From contig NZ_BJKB01000012.1 in assembly GCF_010725055.1 (NCBI RefSeq), forward strand, positions 62,001 to 126,000: a stretch of DNA of 64,000 nucleotides, written 5' to 3'. The position numbers were made by a program, and so were the translations under genes. Every line of letters starts with the position of its first letter. Position 1 is the stretch's first letter. Below, one piece after another: positions 1-9,691 of this stretch. This stretch comes from Gelidibacter japonicus (lineage in GTDB: Bacteria; Bacteroidota; Bacteroidia; Flavobacteriales; Flavobacteriaceae). The notes beneath the pieces are model-generated. The model saw nothing but the letters and a program-made list of their open reading frames with translations. It was not told the origin of the DNA and did no database searches.

Positions 1-96
1 TTTTTCGATATGTCGTGTCTCAAATGTTAATTTGACATCTTCTTTACAAGCAAATATCAGTAAAGCAGCGGTGATCAATATGCTTATTTTTTTCAA
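1..96 (-). CDS. Partial lipoprotein gene, N-terminal end only
   Basis: Only the first 32 codons are inside the window; the gene runs off the left edge. Reading from a TTG at 96-94 gives MKKISILITAALLIFACKED and then more charged residues. This is a lysine-rich n-region, a hydrophobic stretch and a cysteine at codon 17, which looks like a lipoprotein signal peptide although Phe at position -2 is not ideal. An in-frame stop lies upstream at about 135-133 and no ATG lies between, so TTG is the likely start. The family cannot be named from this fragment. Fairly sure it is a real gene start, not sure of function. Confidence 0.6.
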   Translation of the reverse strand, partial: MKKISILITAALLIFACKEDVKLTFETRHIEK

Positions 97-141
97 TGTT
101 TCAGTTGATTTGTTAAACAGCCAATAAAGGTATTACATCCT

Positions 142-172
142 TTTGTAACCAACCAGTTAAAGGTTAAATTTG
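142..172 (+). promoter_or_regulatory. Bacteroidota-type promoter of the trans-sulfuration gene
   Basis: TTTG at 142-145 and TAAATTTG at 165-172 are separated by exactly 19 bases and match the known -33/-7 consensus TTTG / TAnnTTTG. The start codon follows 21 bases later. Confidence 0.75.
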
Positions 173-193
173 TTGTGAACAAAATTAAATGTC

Positions 194-1333
194 ATGAAAT
201 TCAATACAAAAACCATTCACGGTAATCAAGAGCATGATAAGGCTTATGGTGCTGTGATGCCGCCAATATACCAAACCACAACCTATGCGCAAACTACTCC
301 TGGAGGCCATAAAGGATATGAATATTCAAGAAGTGGCAATCCAACTCGTACGGCGTTGGAAAATTCATTTGCGAGTATTGAAAATGGAACTTATGGATTG
401 GCTTTTGGTTCTGGATTGGCAGCAATCGATGCGGTGATGAAGCTGCTAAAACCTGGTGATGAAGTTATTTCGACAAATGACCTTTATGGTGGTACTTACC
501 GTTTGTTTACTAAGATATTTGAGGGCTTCGGAGTCAAATTCCGGTTTGTTGGGATGGAGAATGCCTCTAAAATTGAATCCTATGTCAACAAAAACACCAA
601 GTTGATCTGGGTGGAAACGCCGACAAATCCAATGATGAATATCATTGATATTAAAGCCACAGCCGCGGTATCAAAAAAACATAATATTTTATTAGCGGTT
701 GACAATACTTTCGCGACGCCTTATTTACAACAGCCGTTGGATTTGGGTGCTGATATCGTGATGCATTCTGCTACGAAATACTTGGGCGGGCATAGTGATG
801 TGGTTATGGGTGCGCTTATTGTAAAAGATAAGGACTTGGCAGATAGATTATATTTTATCCAAAATGCAAGTGGTGCGGTGTGTGGGCCGCAAGATAGTTT
901 TTTGGTGCTTAGAGGAATCAAGACCTTACACGTCAGAATGCAGCGCCATTGTGAGAACGGAAAGGCTGTGGCCGAATATTTAAACAAGCACCCTAAGATC
1001 GAAAATGTGTATTGGCCGGGTTTTGAAAATCATCCAAACCATGATATTGCAAAAGCACAAATGAAGGACTTTGGCGGGATGGTATCATTTACCACAAAAG
1101 GGAACAATTACAAAGAAGCCATCAAGATTGTTGAAAACTTGAGCATATTCACCTTGGCAGAGTCGTTAGGCGGCGTTGAGTCTCTTGCGGGGCATCCGGC
1201 GAGTATGACCCATGCCAGCATACCTACGGAAGAACGTGAAAAGATAGGGGTTGTCGATTCCTTAATTCGATTGAGCGTTGGTATTGAGGACAAGGACGAT
1301 TTGATTGCCGATTTGAAGCAGGCAATAGGCTAA
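194..1333 (+). CDS. metB: Cystathionine gamma-synthase-like PLP enzyme
   Basis: A 379-residue cytoplasmic enzyme of the Cys/Met metabolism PLP-dependent family (trans-sulfuration). Family members join or split cystathionine and related homoserine esters in methionine and cysteine metabolism. The PLP-binding lysine is K195 in SATKYLGGHSD, the YSRSGNPTR motif lies near residues 44-52, and the C-terminal ESLGGVESLAGHP and LIRLSVGIED segments are typical. The length is normal. It is monocistronic with its own promoter. The same fold includes cystathionine beta-lyase, gamma-lyase and O-acetylhomoserine sulfhydrylase, so the family is certain but the exact reaction is not. Confidence 0.88.
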   Translation: MKFNTKTIHGNQEHDKAYGAVMPPIYQTTTYAQTTPGGHKGYEYSRSGNPTRTALENSFASIENGTYGLAFGSGLAAIDAVMKLLKPGDEVISTNDLYGGTYRLFTKIFEGFGVKFRFVGMENASKIESYVNKNTKLIWVETPTNPMMNIIDIKATAAVSKKHNILLAVDNTFATPYLQQPLDLGADIVMHSATKYLGGHSDVVMGALIVKDKDLADRLYFIQNASGAVCGPQDSFLVLRGIKTLHVRMQRHCENGKAVAEYLNKHPKIENVYWPGFENHPNHDIAKAQMKDFGGMVSFTTKGNNYKEAIKIVENLSIFTLAESLGGVESLAGHPASMTHASIPTEEREKIGVVDSLIRLSVGIEDKDDLIADLKQAIG

Positions 1334-1391
1334 TTGTTTTCTTTTATAACTAAAATACTGGTTCAGCTTGGTTATGTGGAGTGCCTTAGGA

Positions 1392-2198
1392 TCAATCAAA
1401 GTAATGAATGTATCCAATGTTTAGCCATAACATATAGTCATTAGATTTATTTGACGGTAGCTTATGGTTTAAGCCATCAACCTCATCACTGAAATAATGT
1501 TGCCATCTTAAATCGAGTATTAAATCTGAGTAAAATGATACTTTGTAACGGGTACCGATGCTTCCCACAAGGGAAAAAGTGGTTCCGCTTTGGGCGTTTA
1601 CAAATTCAGTATCTCTAATGGTTCCATCAGAATAGCGATACCAAGGGCCATAAAAATTATCTAGATTTTTTGGGTTCCCATCGCCATAGGTGGTGTAAAC
1701 CTTGGGATTATATGCGGTAAAATGGACGCCAAAACTAACGAAAGGCGTGAAAGAATGTGTTGCATAGGAGAACTCTCTAAGGCTGAAAGGAAAATAATCC
1801 AATTGTACCCCAATATCAAAATTTTGGGTTTCTCCTGAATGTGCTCTTAATTTTTCGGCATTTACACTTGTTTTTGCTGGGTCTACCCATTGACCAAAAT
1901 GTTTCAGTTTGGCCGTATTATAAGAAAGTTCACTGCGCAGTTTGAAATGATCATTGAAATATGCGAAAGGTTTATATCCAGGAGTATCCTCAAAGTTCAT
2001 AAAATGGACAATACCTATACCAAAACCTGTATTCCCCGAGTTGGTTTCGAAATTACGACGTTCACCAAAATCGGATTGAAAGGCTACAGGGCCAACAATA
2101 ATGCCTAATTCATTGGAAAACCTATTTTGAGCAAAGCCTGTTGAGATACCCATAATAAATATAGATACTATGGTTAACTGTTTCAAACTAAGCGCCAT
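1392..2198 (-). CDS. Secreted barrel-like protein, probably THC0290_0291 family
   Basis: A 268-residue protein with a signal peptide ending near GFAQ (residue 24). It is rich in alternating aromatic and polar strands (FKLRSELSYN, LDLRWQHYF, MLWLNIGYIHYFD) and ends on an aromatic-rich strand, all of which fit a small outer-membrane beta-barrel. The segment FGERRNFETNSGNTGFGIGI resembles what I remember of the flavobacterial THC0290_0291 family, whose function is unknown. It faces the preceding gene tail to tail and has its own promoter. The barrel prediction and secretion are inference from sequence. Confidence 0.75.
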   Translation of the reverse strand: MALSLKQLTIVSIFIMGISTGFAQNRFSNELGIIVGPVAFQSDFGERRNFETNSGNTGFGIGIVHFMNFEDTPGYKPFAYFNDHFKLRSELSYNTAKLKHFGQWVDPAKTSVNAEKLRAHSGETQNFDIGVQLDYFPFSLREFSYATHSFTPFVSFGVHFTAYNPKVYTTYGDGNPKNLDNFYGPWYRYSDGTIRDTEFVNAQSGTTFSLVGSIGTRYKVSFYSDLILDLRWQHYFSDEVDGLNHKLPSNKSNDYMLWLNIGYIHYFD

Positions 2199-2230
2199 AT
2201 AGTTTTGTTGTTTAACGAGGTTGGTACTAA

Positions 2231-2261
2231 CAAATATATGAAAACTGACTTAACTTCCAAA
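2231..2261 (-). promoter_or_regulatory. Bacteroidota-type promoter of the barrel-like gene
   Basis: On the minus strand TTTG (2261-2258) is followed after 19 bases by TATATTTG (2238-2231), a full match to the consensus, 32 bases upstream of the start codon. Confidence 0.72.
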
Positions 2262-2454
2262 CAAAACATTTGCTAGGTGAAGATTATCGAAAAAAAATCA
2301 TCTCGGCTATTGTGATATCAATTTTTCCGACCTCTAATTCCAATAGAAATATAAAAATAGATTAATGAATCTTCTTTAAATTGCGTATTTCATAATTATC
2401 GATAAATGACATAACATTTGATTGAGAAAAATTCATTAAAACATTTAATATGGT

Positions 2455-2462
2455 TATATTTG
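2455..2462 (+). promoter_or_regulatory. -7 element upstream of gdhA
   Basis: TATATTTG matches TAnnTTTG, but no TTTG lies at the expected -33 distance. Apart from this element and the divergent promoter at 2231-2261, I see nothing in the 303-base gap 2199-2501. Confidence 0.5.
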
Positions 2463-2501
2463 TGAGGTTAAACTCAGTAAAAACTGACAATAAGTTAATA
2501 A

Positions 2502-3842
<1,341 letters not shown>

Positions 3843-3867
3843 TTGATCAAATGAAATATGATTTCAG

Positions 3868-3910
3868 GGCTTCGATAAGAGATTATTGAAGCCTTATTTA
3901 TTTTCTAAAT
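3868..3910 (+). terminator. Intrinsic terminator of gdhA
   Basis: GGCTTCGATAA (3868-3878), loop GAGA and TTATTGAAGCC (3883-3893) form an 11-bp stem with one G-T pair, followed by a T-rich tail. Confidence 0.7.
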
Positions 3911-3944
3911 ATATGAATAGACTAAAAATGTCGTTTGTAATAAA

Positions 3945-3952
3945 TATCTTTG
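3945..3952 (+). promoter_or_regulatory. -7 element upstream of porZ
   Basis: TATCTTTG matches TAnnTTTG, 17 bases before the porZ start. No convincing -33 TTTG lies at the usual distance. Confidence 0.45.
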
Positions 3953-3969
3953 GTATCTATTAGTACGCT

Positions 3970-6330
3970 ATGATAAAACAGATGACATCCATTTTATTGT
4001 TTTTCCTTGTGTTTTCAATCCAGGCACAGGATTTTTCAACATTATGGCAAGGCTACTTTTCCTTCTATAATATAAAGGACGTGGCTGTTGGAGATAACAA
4101 AGTATATGGAGCTTCTGAGAATGCAATTTTCACCTATGATTTGTCAACCAATCTGATAGAAACCATAACTACAATAGATGGGCTGTCTGGTGAGACCATC
4201 TCTACCATTGCCTATAGTGAAGCCTATGGGACTTTATTGATTGGCTATGAAAATGGCCTGATTGAGATTGTTTCAGGGCCGGAAAACGAAATATTATCGG
4301 TGGTGGACATTCTCGATAAACAAACCATCCCTCCAAACCTCAAGCGCATCAACCATTTCAATGTCCATGATGGATTGGTTTATATTGCTACGGACTATGG
4401 AATTTCGGTGTATAACTTAGAACGTCTGGAGTTTGGCGATTCCTATTTTATTGGTAATGGTGGCAGTCAGATTAATGTGAACCAAACCACGGTGTTGGAT
4501 AATACAATTTATGCGGCTTGCGGGAATAATAACGCGATAAAAAGCGCTGAGTTATCAAATTCAAATCTCATAGATTATCGGCAGTGGCAAACCATGGGTA
4601 ACGGCAGTTTTGTTTCGGTTGAAAGCGTTGGGAGCCGATTGTATGCCATCCAATCCAATCAAGTGGTTTATGAAATTTCAAATGGAGGGTTCATAGCGTT
4701 ATTCACTTATTCCAATTTGCCTTTGGACATGAAAGCCGTTAATGATAACTTAGTCATTGCCACTGAAAACAACGTGTATGTGTACAATAGCAGTTTTTCT
4801 GCTTTAGCCACGGTAACACGACCATCTGAATTGGACACAAGATTTACTGCAGCCACAATTTCTGAAAATCATGTGTTTATAGGGACAAGTAGCCTTGGCG
4901 TGTTGAAAACCAACTTATCCAACACTGCGGCTTACGAAATAATTGTACCGGAAGGACCTCTTATGAATGATGCCTTTAAGATTGAAGCCGGCAATAATAA
5001 TTTGTGGGTAACCTACGGTGATTATACCGTGGACTACAATCCCTATCCGTTGCGCAGTTATGGCCTTAGCCACTTAGTTGAGGACAATTGGATCAACACA
5101 GCTTTTGACAACCTTTTATCGGCTCAAAATTTGAATTATGTGGCGGTTAACCCTTTCAATCCAACCCAGGTATTTATAAGTGCTTGCCAACAAGGAATTT
5201 TGGAGCTTAATGACGAGGTGCCAACCGTATTGTTGGATCAGAATAATAGTGGGCTGGAAATAATCGCTCCTAACATCCCTTCAATTAGGCAAACGGGGTC
5301 TCTATTTGATAGAAATGGTTTGTTGTGGACCCTATCCTGTCTTACTGATAAGGCTTTAAAATCGTACAATCCAAGCACCGGACAATGGCGAGGCTATAGT
5401 TTCAGCGAAATTATTCAAGACCCTATTAGCGACGAGTTTGGCTTTGGCGATTTGGCCATCGATAGAAATGGTACTAAATGGATAGGCTCTTATAAGAATG
5501 GTATTATAGGTTACAATGAAAATGGAAGCAAGATAAGATACTTAAATTCTGAAGAACAGAATATGCCTTCAACCGTCGTTTCAGCGGTAGCAGTCGATAA
5601 TAATAATCAACTATGGATTGGTACCATTCTAGGGTTGAGGGTGCTATATAACACGGGTAACTTTTTTGATTCGGCCAACCCTAGCGTGAAGGAAATTGTG
5701 GTGCTTGACGATGGTATTCCTCAGGAGCTATTGTCCAACCAATATATTACAGATATAAAAGTGGATGGATCCAACAATAAATGGATTGGAACTTTGGATG
5801 CTGGAGTTTTTTATTTCTCACCAGACGGGCAACAGACCATATACCACTTTACCACAAAGAACTCCCCATTGCCTTCCAATTCCATAAAAGATATTTCAAT
5901 TGATGCGCAAAACGGTAAAGTTTATATCGCAACATCAAAAGGCTTGGTGTCTTTTTCTTCTGGCGGTTCCAAACCAGAGGAGGAATTGACGAATGCTTAT
6001 GTTTATCCAAATCCGGTTAGACCAGAATATGATATTCTTGGAGCCAACAATCTCAATGACATCAATAAGGGTGTAAAAATAAGAGGCATCACTGAAAATG
6101 TCAATATAAAAATCACAGATATTGAGGGCAATCTCGTTGCGGAAGCGCAATCAAGAGTCAATTTAAGAGCAGCTCGTTCGAATTATAATTTTGCAATTGA
6201 TGGCGGAACTGCAATTTGGAATGGTAAAAATTTGGCCAATAATATTGTGGCTTCTGGAGTCTATTTGATTTTGATTTCAGATCTGGACTCTTTTGAAACC
6301 AAGGTCTTAAAGTTATTGATCATCAGGTAA
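3970..6330 (+). CDS. porZ: Type IX secretion beta-propeller protein PorZ
   Basis: A 786-residue secreted protein with signal peptide MIKQMTSILLFFLVFSIQAQ. It continues with many propeller blades of the two-component-regulator type, e.g. ENAIFTYDL, TTIDGLSGETISTIAY, RNGTKWIGSYKNGI, NNQLWIGTILGLRVL, NNKWIGTLDAGVFYF. A C-terminal beta-domain begins near VYPNPVRPEY (about residue 678). In Porphyromonas PorZ is part of the surface attachment complex of type IX secretion and delivers anionic LPS. The start of the mature protein and the adjacent recO are typical of flavobacterial PorZ. It lies 20 bases upstream of recO, probably co-transcribed. Confidence 0.85.
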   Translation: MIKQMTSILLFFLVFSIQAQDFSTLWQGYFSFYNIKDVAVGDNKVYGASENAIFTYDLSTNLIETITTIDGLSGETISTIAYSEAYGTLLIGYENGLIEIVSGPENEILSVVDILDKQTIPPNLKRINHFNVHDGLVYIATDYGISVYNLERLEFGDSYFIGNGGSQINVNQTTVLDNTIYAACGNNNAIKSAELSNSNLIDYRQWQTMGNGSFVSVESVGSRLYAIQSNQVVYEISNGGFIALFTYSNLPLDMKAVNDNLVIATENNVYVYNSSFSALATVTRPSELDTRFTAATISENHVFIGTSSLGVLKTNLSNTAAYEIIVPEGPLMNDAFKIEAGNNNLWVTYGDYTVDYNPYPLRSYGLSHLVEDNWINTAFDNLLSAQNLNYVAVNPFNPTQVFISACQQGILELNDEVPTVLLDQNNSGLEIIAPNIPSIRQTGSLFDRNGLLWTLSCLTDKALKSYNPSTGQWRGYSFSEIIQDPISDEFGFGDLAIDRNGTKWIGSYKNGIIGYNENGSKIRYLNSEEQNMPSTVVSAVAVDNNNQLWIGTILGLRVLYNTGNFFDSANPSVKEIVVLDDGIPQELLSNQYITDIKVDGSNNKWIGTLDAGVFYFSPDGQQTIYHFTTKNSPLPSNSIKDISIDAQNGKVYIATSKGLVSFSSGGSKPEEELTNAYVYPNPVRPEYDILGANNLNDINKGVKIRGITENVNIKITDIEGNLVAEAQSRVNLRAARSNYNFAIDGGTAIWNGKNLANNIVASGVYLILISDLDSFETKVLKLLIIR

Positions 6331-6350
6331 CCTATTCATTCGAACACACT

Positions 6351-7070
6351 ATGCTAACTAAAACCAATGCCATTGTTCTATCCAAGATAAGGTATGGAGA
6401 CCATGACGTGATTGTAAAATGTTATACCAAAAGCAGAGGCGTTGTCAGCTACATTCTTCGAGGTGTTTTAAAGAGTAAAAAGAGCAATTCCAAAATTGCG
6501 TATTACCTTCCGTTATCACAATTGGAAATTGAAGAAAATTTCCGACCCAAGCAGTCTCTACATTATATAACTGATGTCAAATTAAGCGTGCCGTACCAAT
6601 ACATGCACACCAATATCTTAAAAGGGGCTGTGGTTATGTTTTTGTCAGAAATTTTGACAACGACCTTAAAAGAAGAAGAAGCTAATCCATCTTTATATGA
6701 GTTTTTGGAAACCACACTTCAGTGGTTGGATCATGAAACCGAATTTGCAAATTTCCATTTGCTGTTTTTATTGGAGCTTTCTAAACATTTGGGGTTTTAT
6801 CCAGACACCTCACAATCCAATTTTCCATACTTCAATTTACGCTCGGGAAGTTTTGAACTCAAACCGCAGACACCTTATACTATTTCGGGAGAAAATTTAG
6901 TGTTGATGAAGCAGCTGTTAGGCATAAAGTTTGATAGTCTGAACTCTCTAAAGTTGCATTCAAAACAACGGCAATCTTTTCTCAATCTATTACTGCTTTA
7001 TTTTGAATTACATCTATCAGATTTTAGAAAACCAAAATCGCTTCAAGTATTTAATGAAGTGTTTCACTAA
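6351..7070 (+). CDS. recO: DNA repair protein RecO
   Basis: A 239-residue RecO, which helps RecR load RecA onto SSB-coated DNA and anneals strands in the RecFOR pathway. The N-terminal OB-fold is seen in TNAIVLSKIRYGDHDVIVKCYTK and the RGVLKSKKS region; the helical C-terminal part includes LLFLLELSKHLGFYPD (about 138-153). No zinc-binding cysteine cluster is visible. It follows porZ by 20 bases and precedes the TonB receptor by 16 bases, so all three may share a transcript. Confidence 0.92.
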   Translation: MLTKTNAIVLSKIRYGDHDVIVKCYTKSRGVVSYILRGVLKSKKSNSKIAYYLPLSQLEIEENFRPKQSLHYITDVKLSVPYQYMHTNILKGAVVMFLSEILTTTLKEEEANPSLYEFLETTLQWLDHETEFANFHLLFLLELSKHLGFYPDTSQSNFPYFNLRSGSFELKPQTPYTISGENLVLMKQLLGIKFDSLNSLKLHSKQRQSFLNLLLLYFELHLSDFRKPKSLQVFNEVFH

Positions 7071-7086
7071 AACCAAGTTTTACACT

Positions 7087-9498
7087 ATGAGATTTTTCTT
7101 TTTGATAAGTGCTTTCCTTCTAATTATTGGTTCGGGACAATCACAGAATGTTAAAATCTTAGAAGAATCCACAAACCTTCCAATTGCCGGAGCTGCAATT
7201 TACAATGTTTCAAAAAGTAAATCTACCACCTCTGATATTGATGGTGTCGCCAATTTAAGTCGATTTTCAGCAGATGAATTGATTTTTATAGAACACTTAC
7301 TTTATTTAAGTGACAGTTATCTGGCATCAGACCTTGTCAATAAAACCATTTATTTGAAACCTAAAATTGAAGGTTTGGATGAAATTGTGATCTCGGCTAC
7401 AAAATTTCAACAAAGTAAGCGTGATATTCCCCAAAAGATCATCAATATCAATGCGAAGTCCATCGCTTTTGCAAATCCACAGACCAGTGCAGATTTGTTG
7501 GAGAATAGCGGCAACGTATTTATTCAAAAAAGTCAGATGGGCGGTGGAAGTCCGATGATAAGAGGCCTCTCCACCAATCGACTGTTGATGACAGTAGATG
7601 GTGTACGCATGAACAATGCTATTTTTAGAGGCGGTAATCTGCAAAATGTGATTTCTATAGATCCATTTACCATTCGCAATACAGAAGTTACATTAGGAGC
7701 AGGTTCTGTGGTTTACGGAAGTGATGCCATTGGTGGGGTAATGAGCTTCTACACCCAGACGCCTCAACTCTCTTATTCTGACTCCATCTATTTTAAAGGA
7801 CATGTTGTTGGAAGATATGCCACGGCCAATAAAGAGAAAACAGGCCATTTGGACTTCAATTTAGGAATTAAAAAGTGGGCTTTTCTCACTAGTGTGAGCT
7901 ATACTGATTTTGACGATTTAAGAATGGGAAGTCATGGCCCTATCGACTATATCAGAACAGAATATGTGCAGACTTCTGACGGTGTTGATAGGGTTGTTCC
8001 AAATACCGATCCTTTGATACAAATCCCTACAGGTTATGACCAAATTAATTTTTTGCAGAAGGTAAGATATGAGCCCAAGGAGGATTGGAGCTTTGATCTG
8101 GGATTATATTATACTACAACTTCTAAGTATTCGAGATACGACAGATTGATTCGTTACAAAAAAGAAACGTTGCGGTCAGCCGAATGGAATTATGGACCAC
8201 AGCGTTGGTTTATGGGAAATTTGCAGGTGACCAAATTGAGTAGCAACTCCAATCTATATGATAAAATTCAATCTACAGTAGCCTATCAGAACTTTCAGGA
8301 AAGTAGAATGGATAGGGATTTCAATAAACCTGAACGGAATATCAGGGAAGAGGCAGTGGATGCCTTTTCGTTCAATCTTGATCTCGAAAAACAATTGGGC
8401 AAAAGAATGGAGTTCTTTTATGGCTTGGAATATATTTACAATCAGGTCTTATCTACCGGGATGCAAGAAGACATCCAAACAGGAATTAGCGTGCCAACAG
8501 TATCACGTTATCCCAACGGATCCGATTGGCAGTCTATGGCCGCTTACACAAGTCTAAAGTTTAAACCCAATCCCAAATTTGTATTGCAAACTGGTATTCG
8601 TTACAATCACGTGATGATCAATGCCAACTTTACTGAAAATAACGTCTATCTCCAATTGCCATTTACCACGACCAAGATCAATACCGGAGCTTTTACCGGA
8701 ACGGCAGGTGCCAATTGGAATCCAAATCAAACTTTAAATATGAGGTTGAATGTGTCATCGGCATTTAGGGCACCTAATATTGATGATATTGGAAAAGTTT
8801 TTGATTCTGAACCTGGAGCTGTTGTCGTTCCAAATGACGATTTGAAACCCGAGTATGCCTACGGACTTGAATATGGTGTCAAACTCAATTTCGAAAATGT
8901 GTTTATTGTGGACATGGCAACATACTATACGCATTTGGACAATACCTTGGTCCGTCGGGATTTTAGATTAAATGGGGCCTCCGAAATTGTTTATGATGGC
9001 GAGATGAGTACGGTTCAGGCCATTCAGAATGCCGCAGAATCCCGCATTTATGGTTTTGAAGTTGGAATGCAGGTCAATTTTACCAAAGCATTAAAATTGA
9101 AATCCCATTATAATATTATTGGAGGTGAAGAGGAAGGCAACGATGGAGAAAAAAAACCATTGCGCCATGCCGCTCCACAGTTTGGAGCCACCCACCTGAT
9201 ATGGCAAAATAACAAGTTTCATATTGATGGTTTTGTTAAATATAATGCCGCGTTGTCTTACCATCAATTGGCACCTTCAGAGCAAAACAAGGATTATATC
9301 TATGCGTTGGATGCCAATGACAATCCGTATTCACCGTCATGGTACACACTGAATTTAAGGACCCAATATGAATTTAGTGATGCGATATCTCTAACGGCAA
9401 GCTTGGAAAATATTACCGACCAACGCTATAAACCATACTCTTCAGGAATTGCCGCTCCAGGACGGAATTTAATTCTTTCTTTAAAATACACGCTTTAG
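7087..9498 (+). CDS. TonB-dependent receptor, heme/hemoglobin (HmuR-like) type
   Basis: An 803-residue outer-membrane receptor. I choose the ATG at 7087 because it gives a clean signal peptide (MRFFFLISAFLLIIGSGQSQ); an upstream in-frame ATG at 7003 would lie inside recO. A carboxypeptidase-regulatory-like domain (about 22-100) precedes the plug, which carries MIRGLSTNRLLMTVDGVRMNN. The barrel contains FRAPNIDD followed by VPNDDLKPE, which resembles the FRAP/NPDL box of heme and hemoglobin receptors. The last strand ends LILSLKYTL. The likely role is heme or iron-chelate uptake with TonB; the ligand is inferred from the box only. Confidence 0.85.
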   Translation: MRFFFLISAFLLIIGSGQSQNVKILEESTNLPIAGAAIYNVSKSKSTTSDIDGVANLSRFSADELIFIEHLLYLSDSYLASDLVNKTIYLKPKIEGLDEIVISATKFQQSKRDIPQKIININAKSIAFANPQTSADLLENSGNVFIQKSQMGGGSPMIRGLSTNRLLMTVDGVRMNNAIFRGGNLQNVISIDPFTIRNTEVTLGAGSVVYGSDAIGGVMSFYTQTPQLSYSDSIYFKGHVVGRYATANKEKTGHLDFNLGIKKWAFLTSVSYTDFDDLRMGSHGPIDYIRTEYVQTSDGVDRVVPNTDPLIQIPTGYDQINFLQKVRYEPKEDWSFDLGLYYTTTSKYSRYDRLIRYKKETLRSAEWNYGPQRWFMGNLQVTKLSSNSNLYDKIQSTVAYQNFQESRMDRDFNKPERNIREEAVDAFSFNLDLEKQLGKRMEFFYGLEYIYNQVLSTGMQEDIQTGISVPTVSRYPNGSDWQSMAAYTSLKFKPNPKFVLQTGIRYNHVMINANFTENNVYLQLPFTTTKINTGAFTGTAGANWNPNQTLNMRLNVSSAFRAPNIDDIGKVFDSEPGAVVVPNDDLKPEYAYGLEYGVKLNFENVFIVDMATYYTHLDNTLVRRDFRLNGASEIVYDGEMSTVQAIQNAAESRIYGFEVGMQVNFTKALKLKSHYNIIGGEEEGNDGEKKPLRHAAPQFGATHLIWQNNKFHIDGFVKYNAALSYHQLAPSEQNKDYIYALDANDNPYSPSWYTLNLRTQYEFSDAISLTASLENITDQRYKPYSSGIAAPGRNLILSLKYTL

Positions 9499-9575
9499 GA
9501 TTGTTGATTGTTGATTGTCGATTGTCGATTGTTGATTGATGATTGTTGATTGATGATTTTTGATTGATGAATGAT
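9499..9575. repeat. Seven-base tandem repeat (GATTGTT type), 11 units
   Basis: Directly after the receptor stop codon the sequence divides into eleven consecutive seven-base units: GATTGTT, GATTGTT, GATTGTC, GATTGTC, GATTGTT, GATTGAT, GATTGTT, GATTGAT, GATTTTT, GATTGAT, GAATGAT. No unit breaks the register. Confidence 0.9.
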
Positions 9576-9642
9576 GCTTTAAGATAGTTGAATTAAGAGC
9601 TGCATATAACATAGAATAATGAATAATCAAATTTAGATTGCA

Positions 9643-9691
9643 AAACTCGAAACTCGAAACTCGAAGCTCGAAACCTGAAACTCAGAACCCA
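9643..9691. repeat. Seven-base tandem repeat (AAACTCG type), 7 units
   Basis: The units are AAACTCG x3, AAGCTCG, AAACCTG, AAACTCA and GAACCCA. The tract overlaps the stop codon and the last codons (NSGF) of the neighbouring minus-strand gene, so the end of that protein is encoded by the repeat. Confidence 0.85.

Noticed and set aside
97-193. SAM-type riboswitch before the trans-sulfuration gene
   Set aside because: The 5' region is short and shows only a promoter; no conserved riboswitch core was found.
7003-7086. Upstream ATG extending the TonB receptor by 28 residues
   Set aside because: It overlaps recO and puts a polar stretch before the clean signal peptide that begins at 7087.
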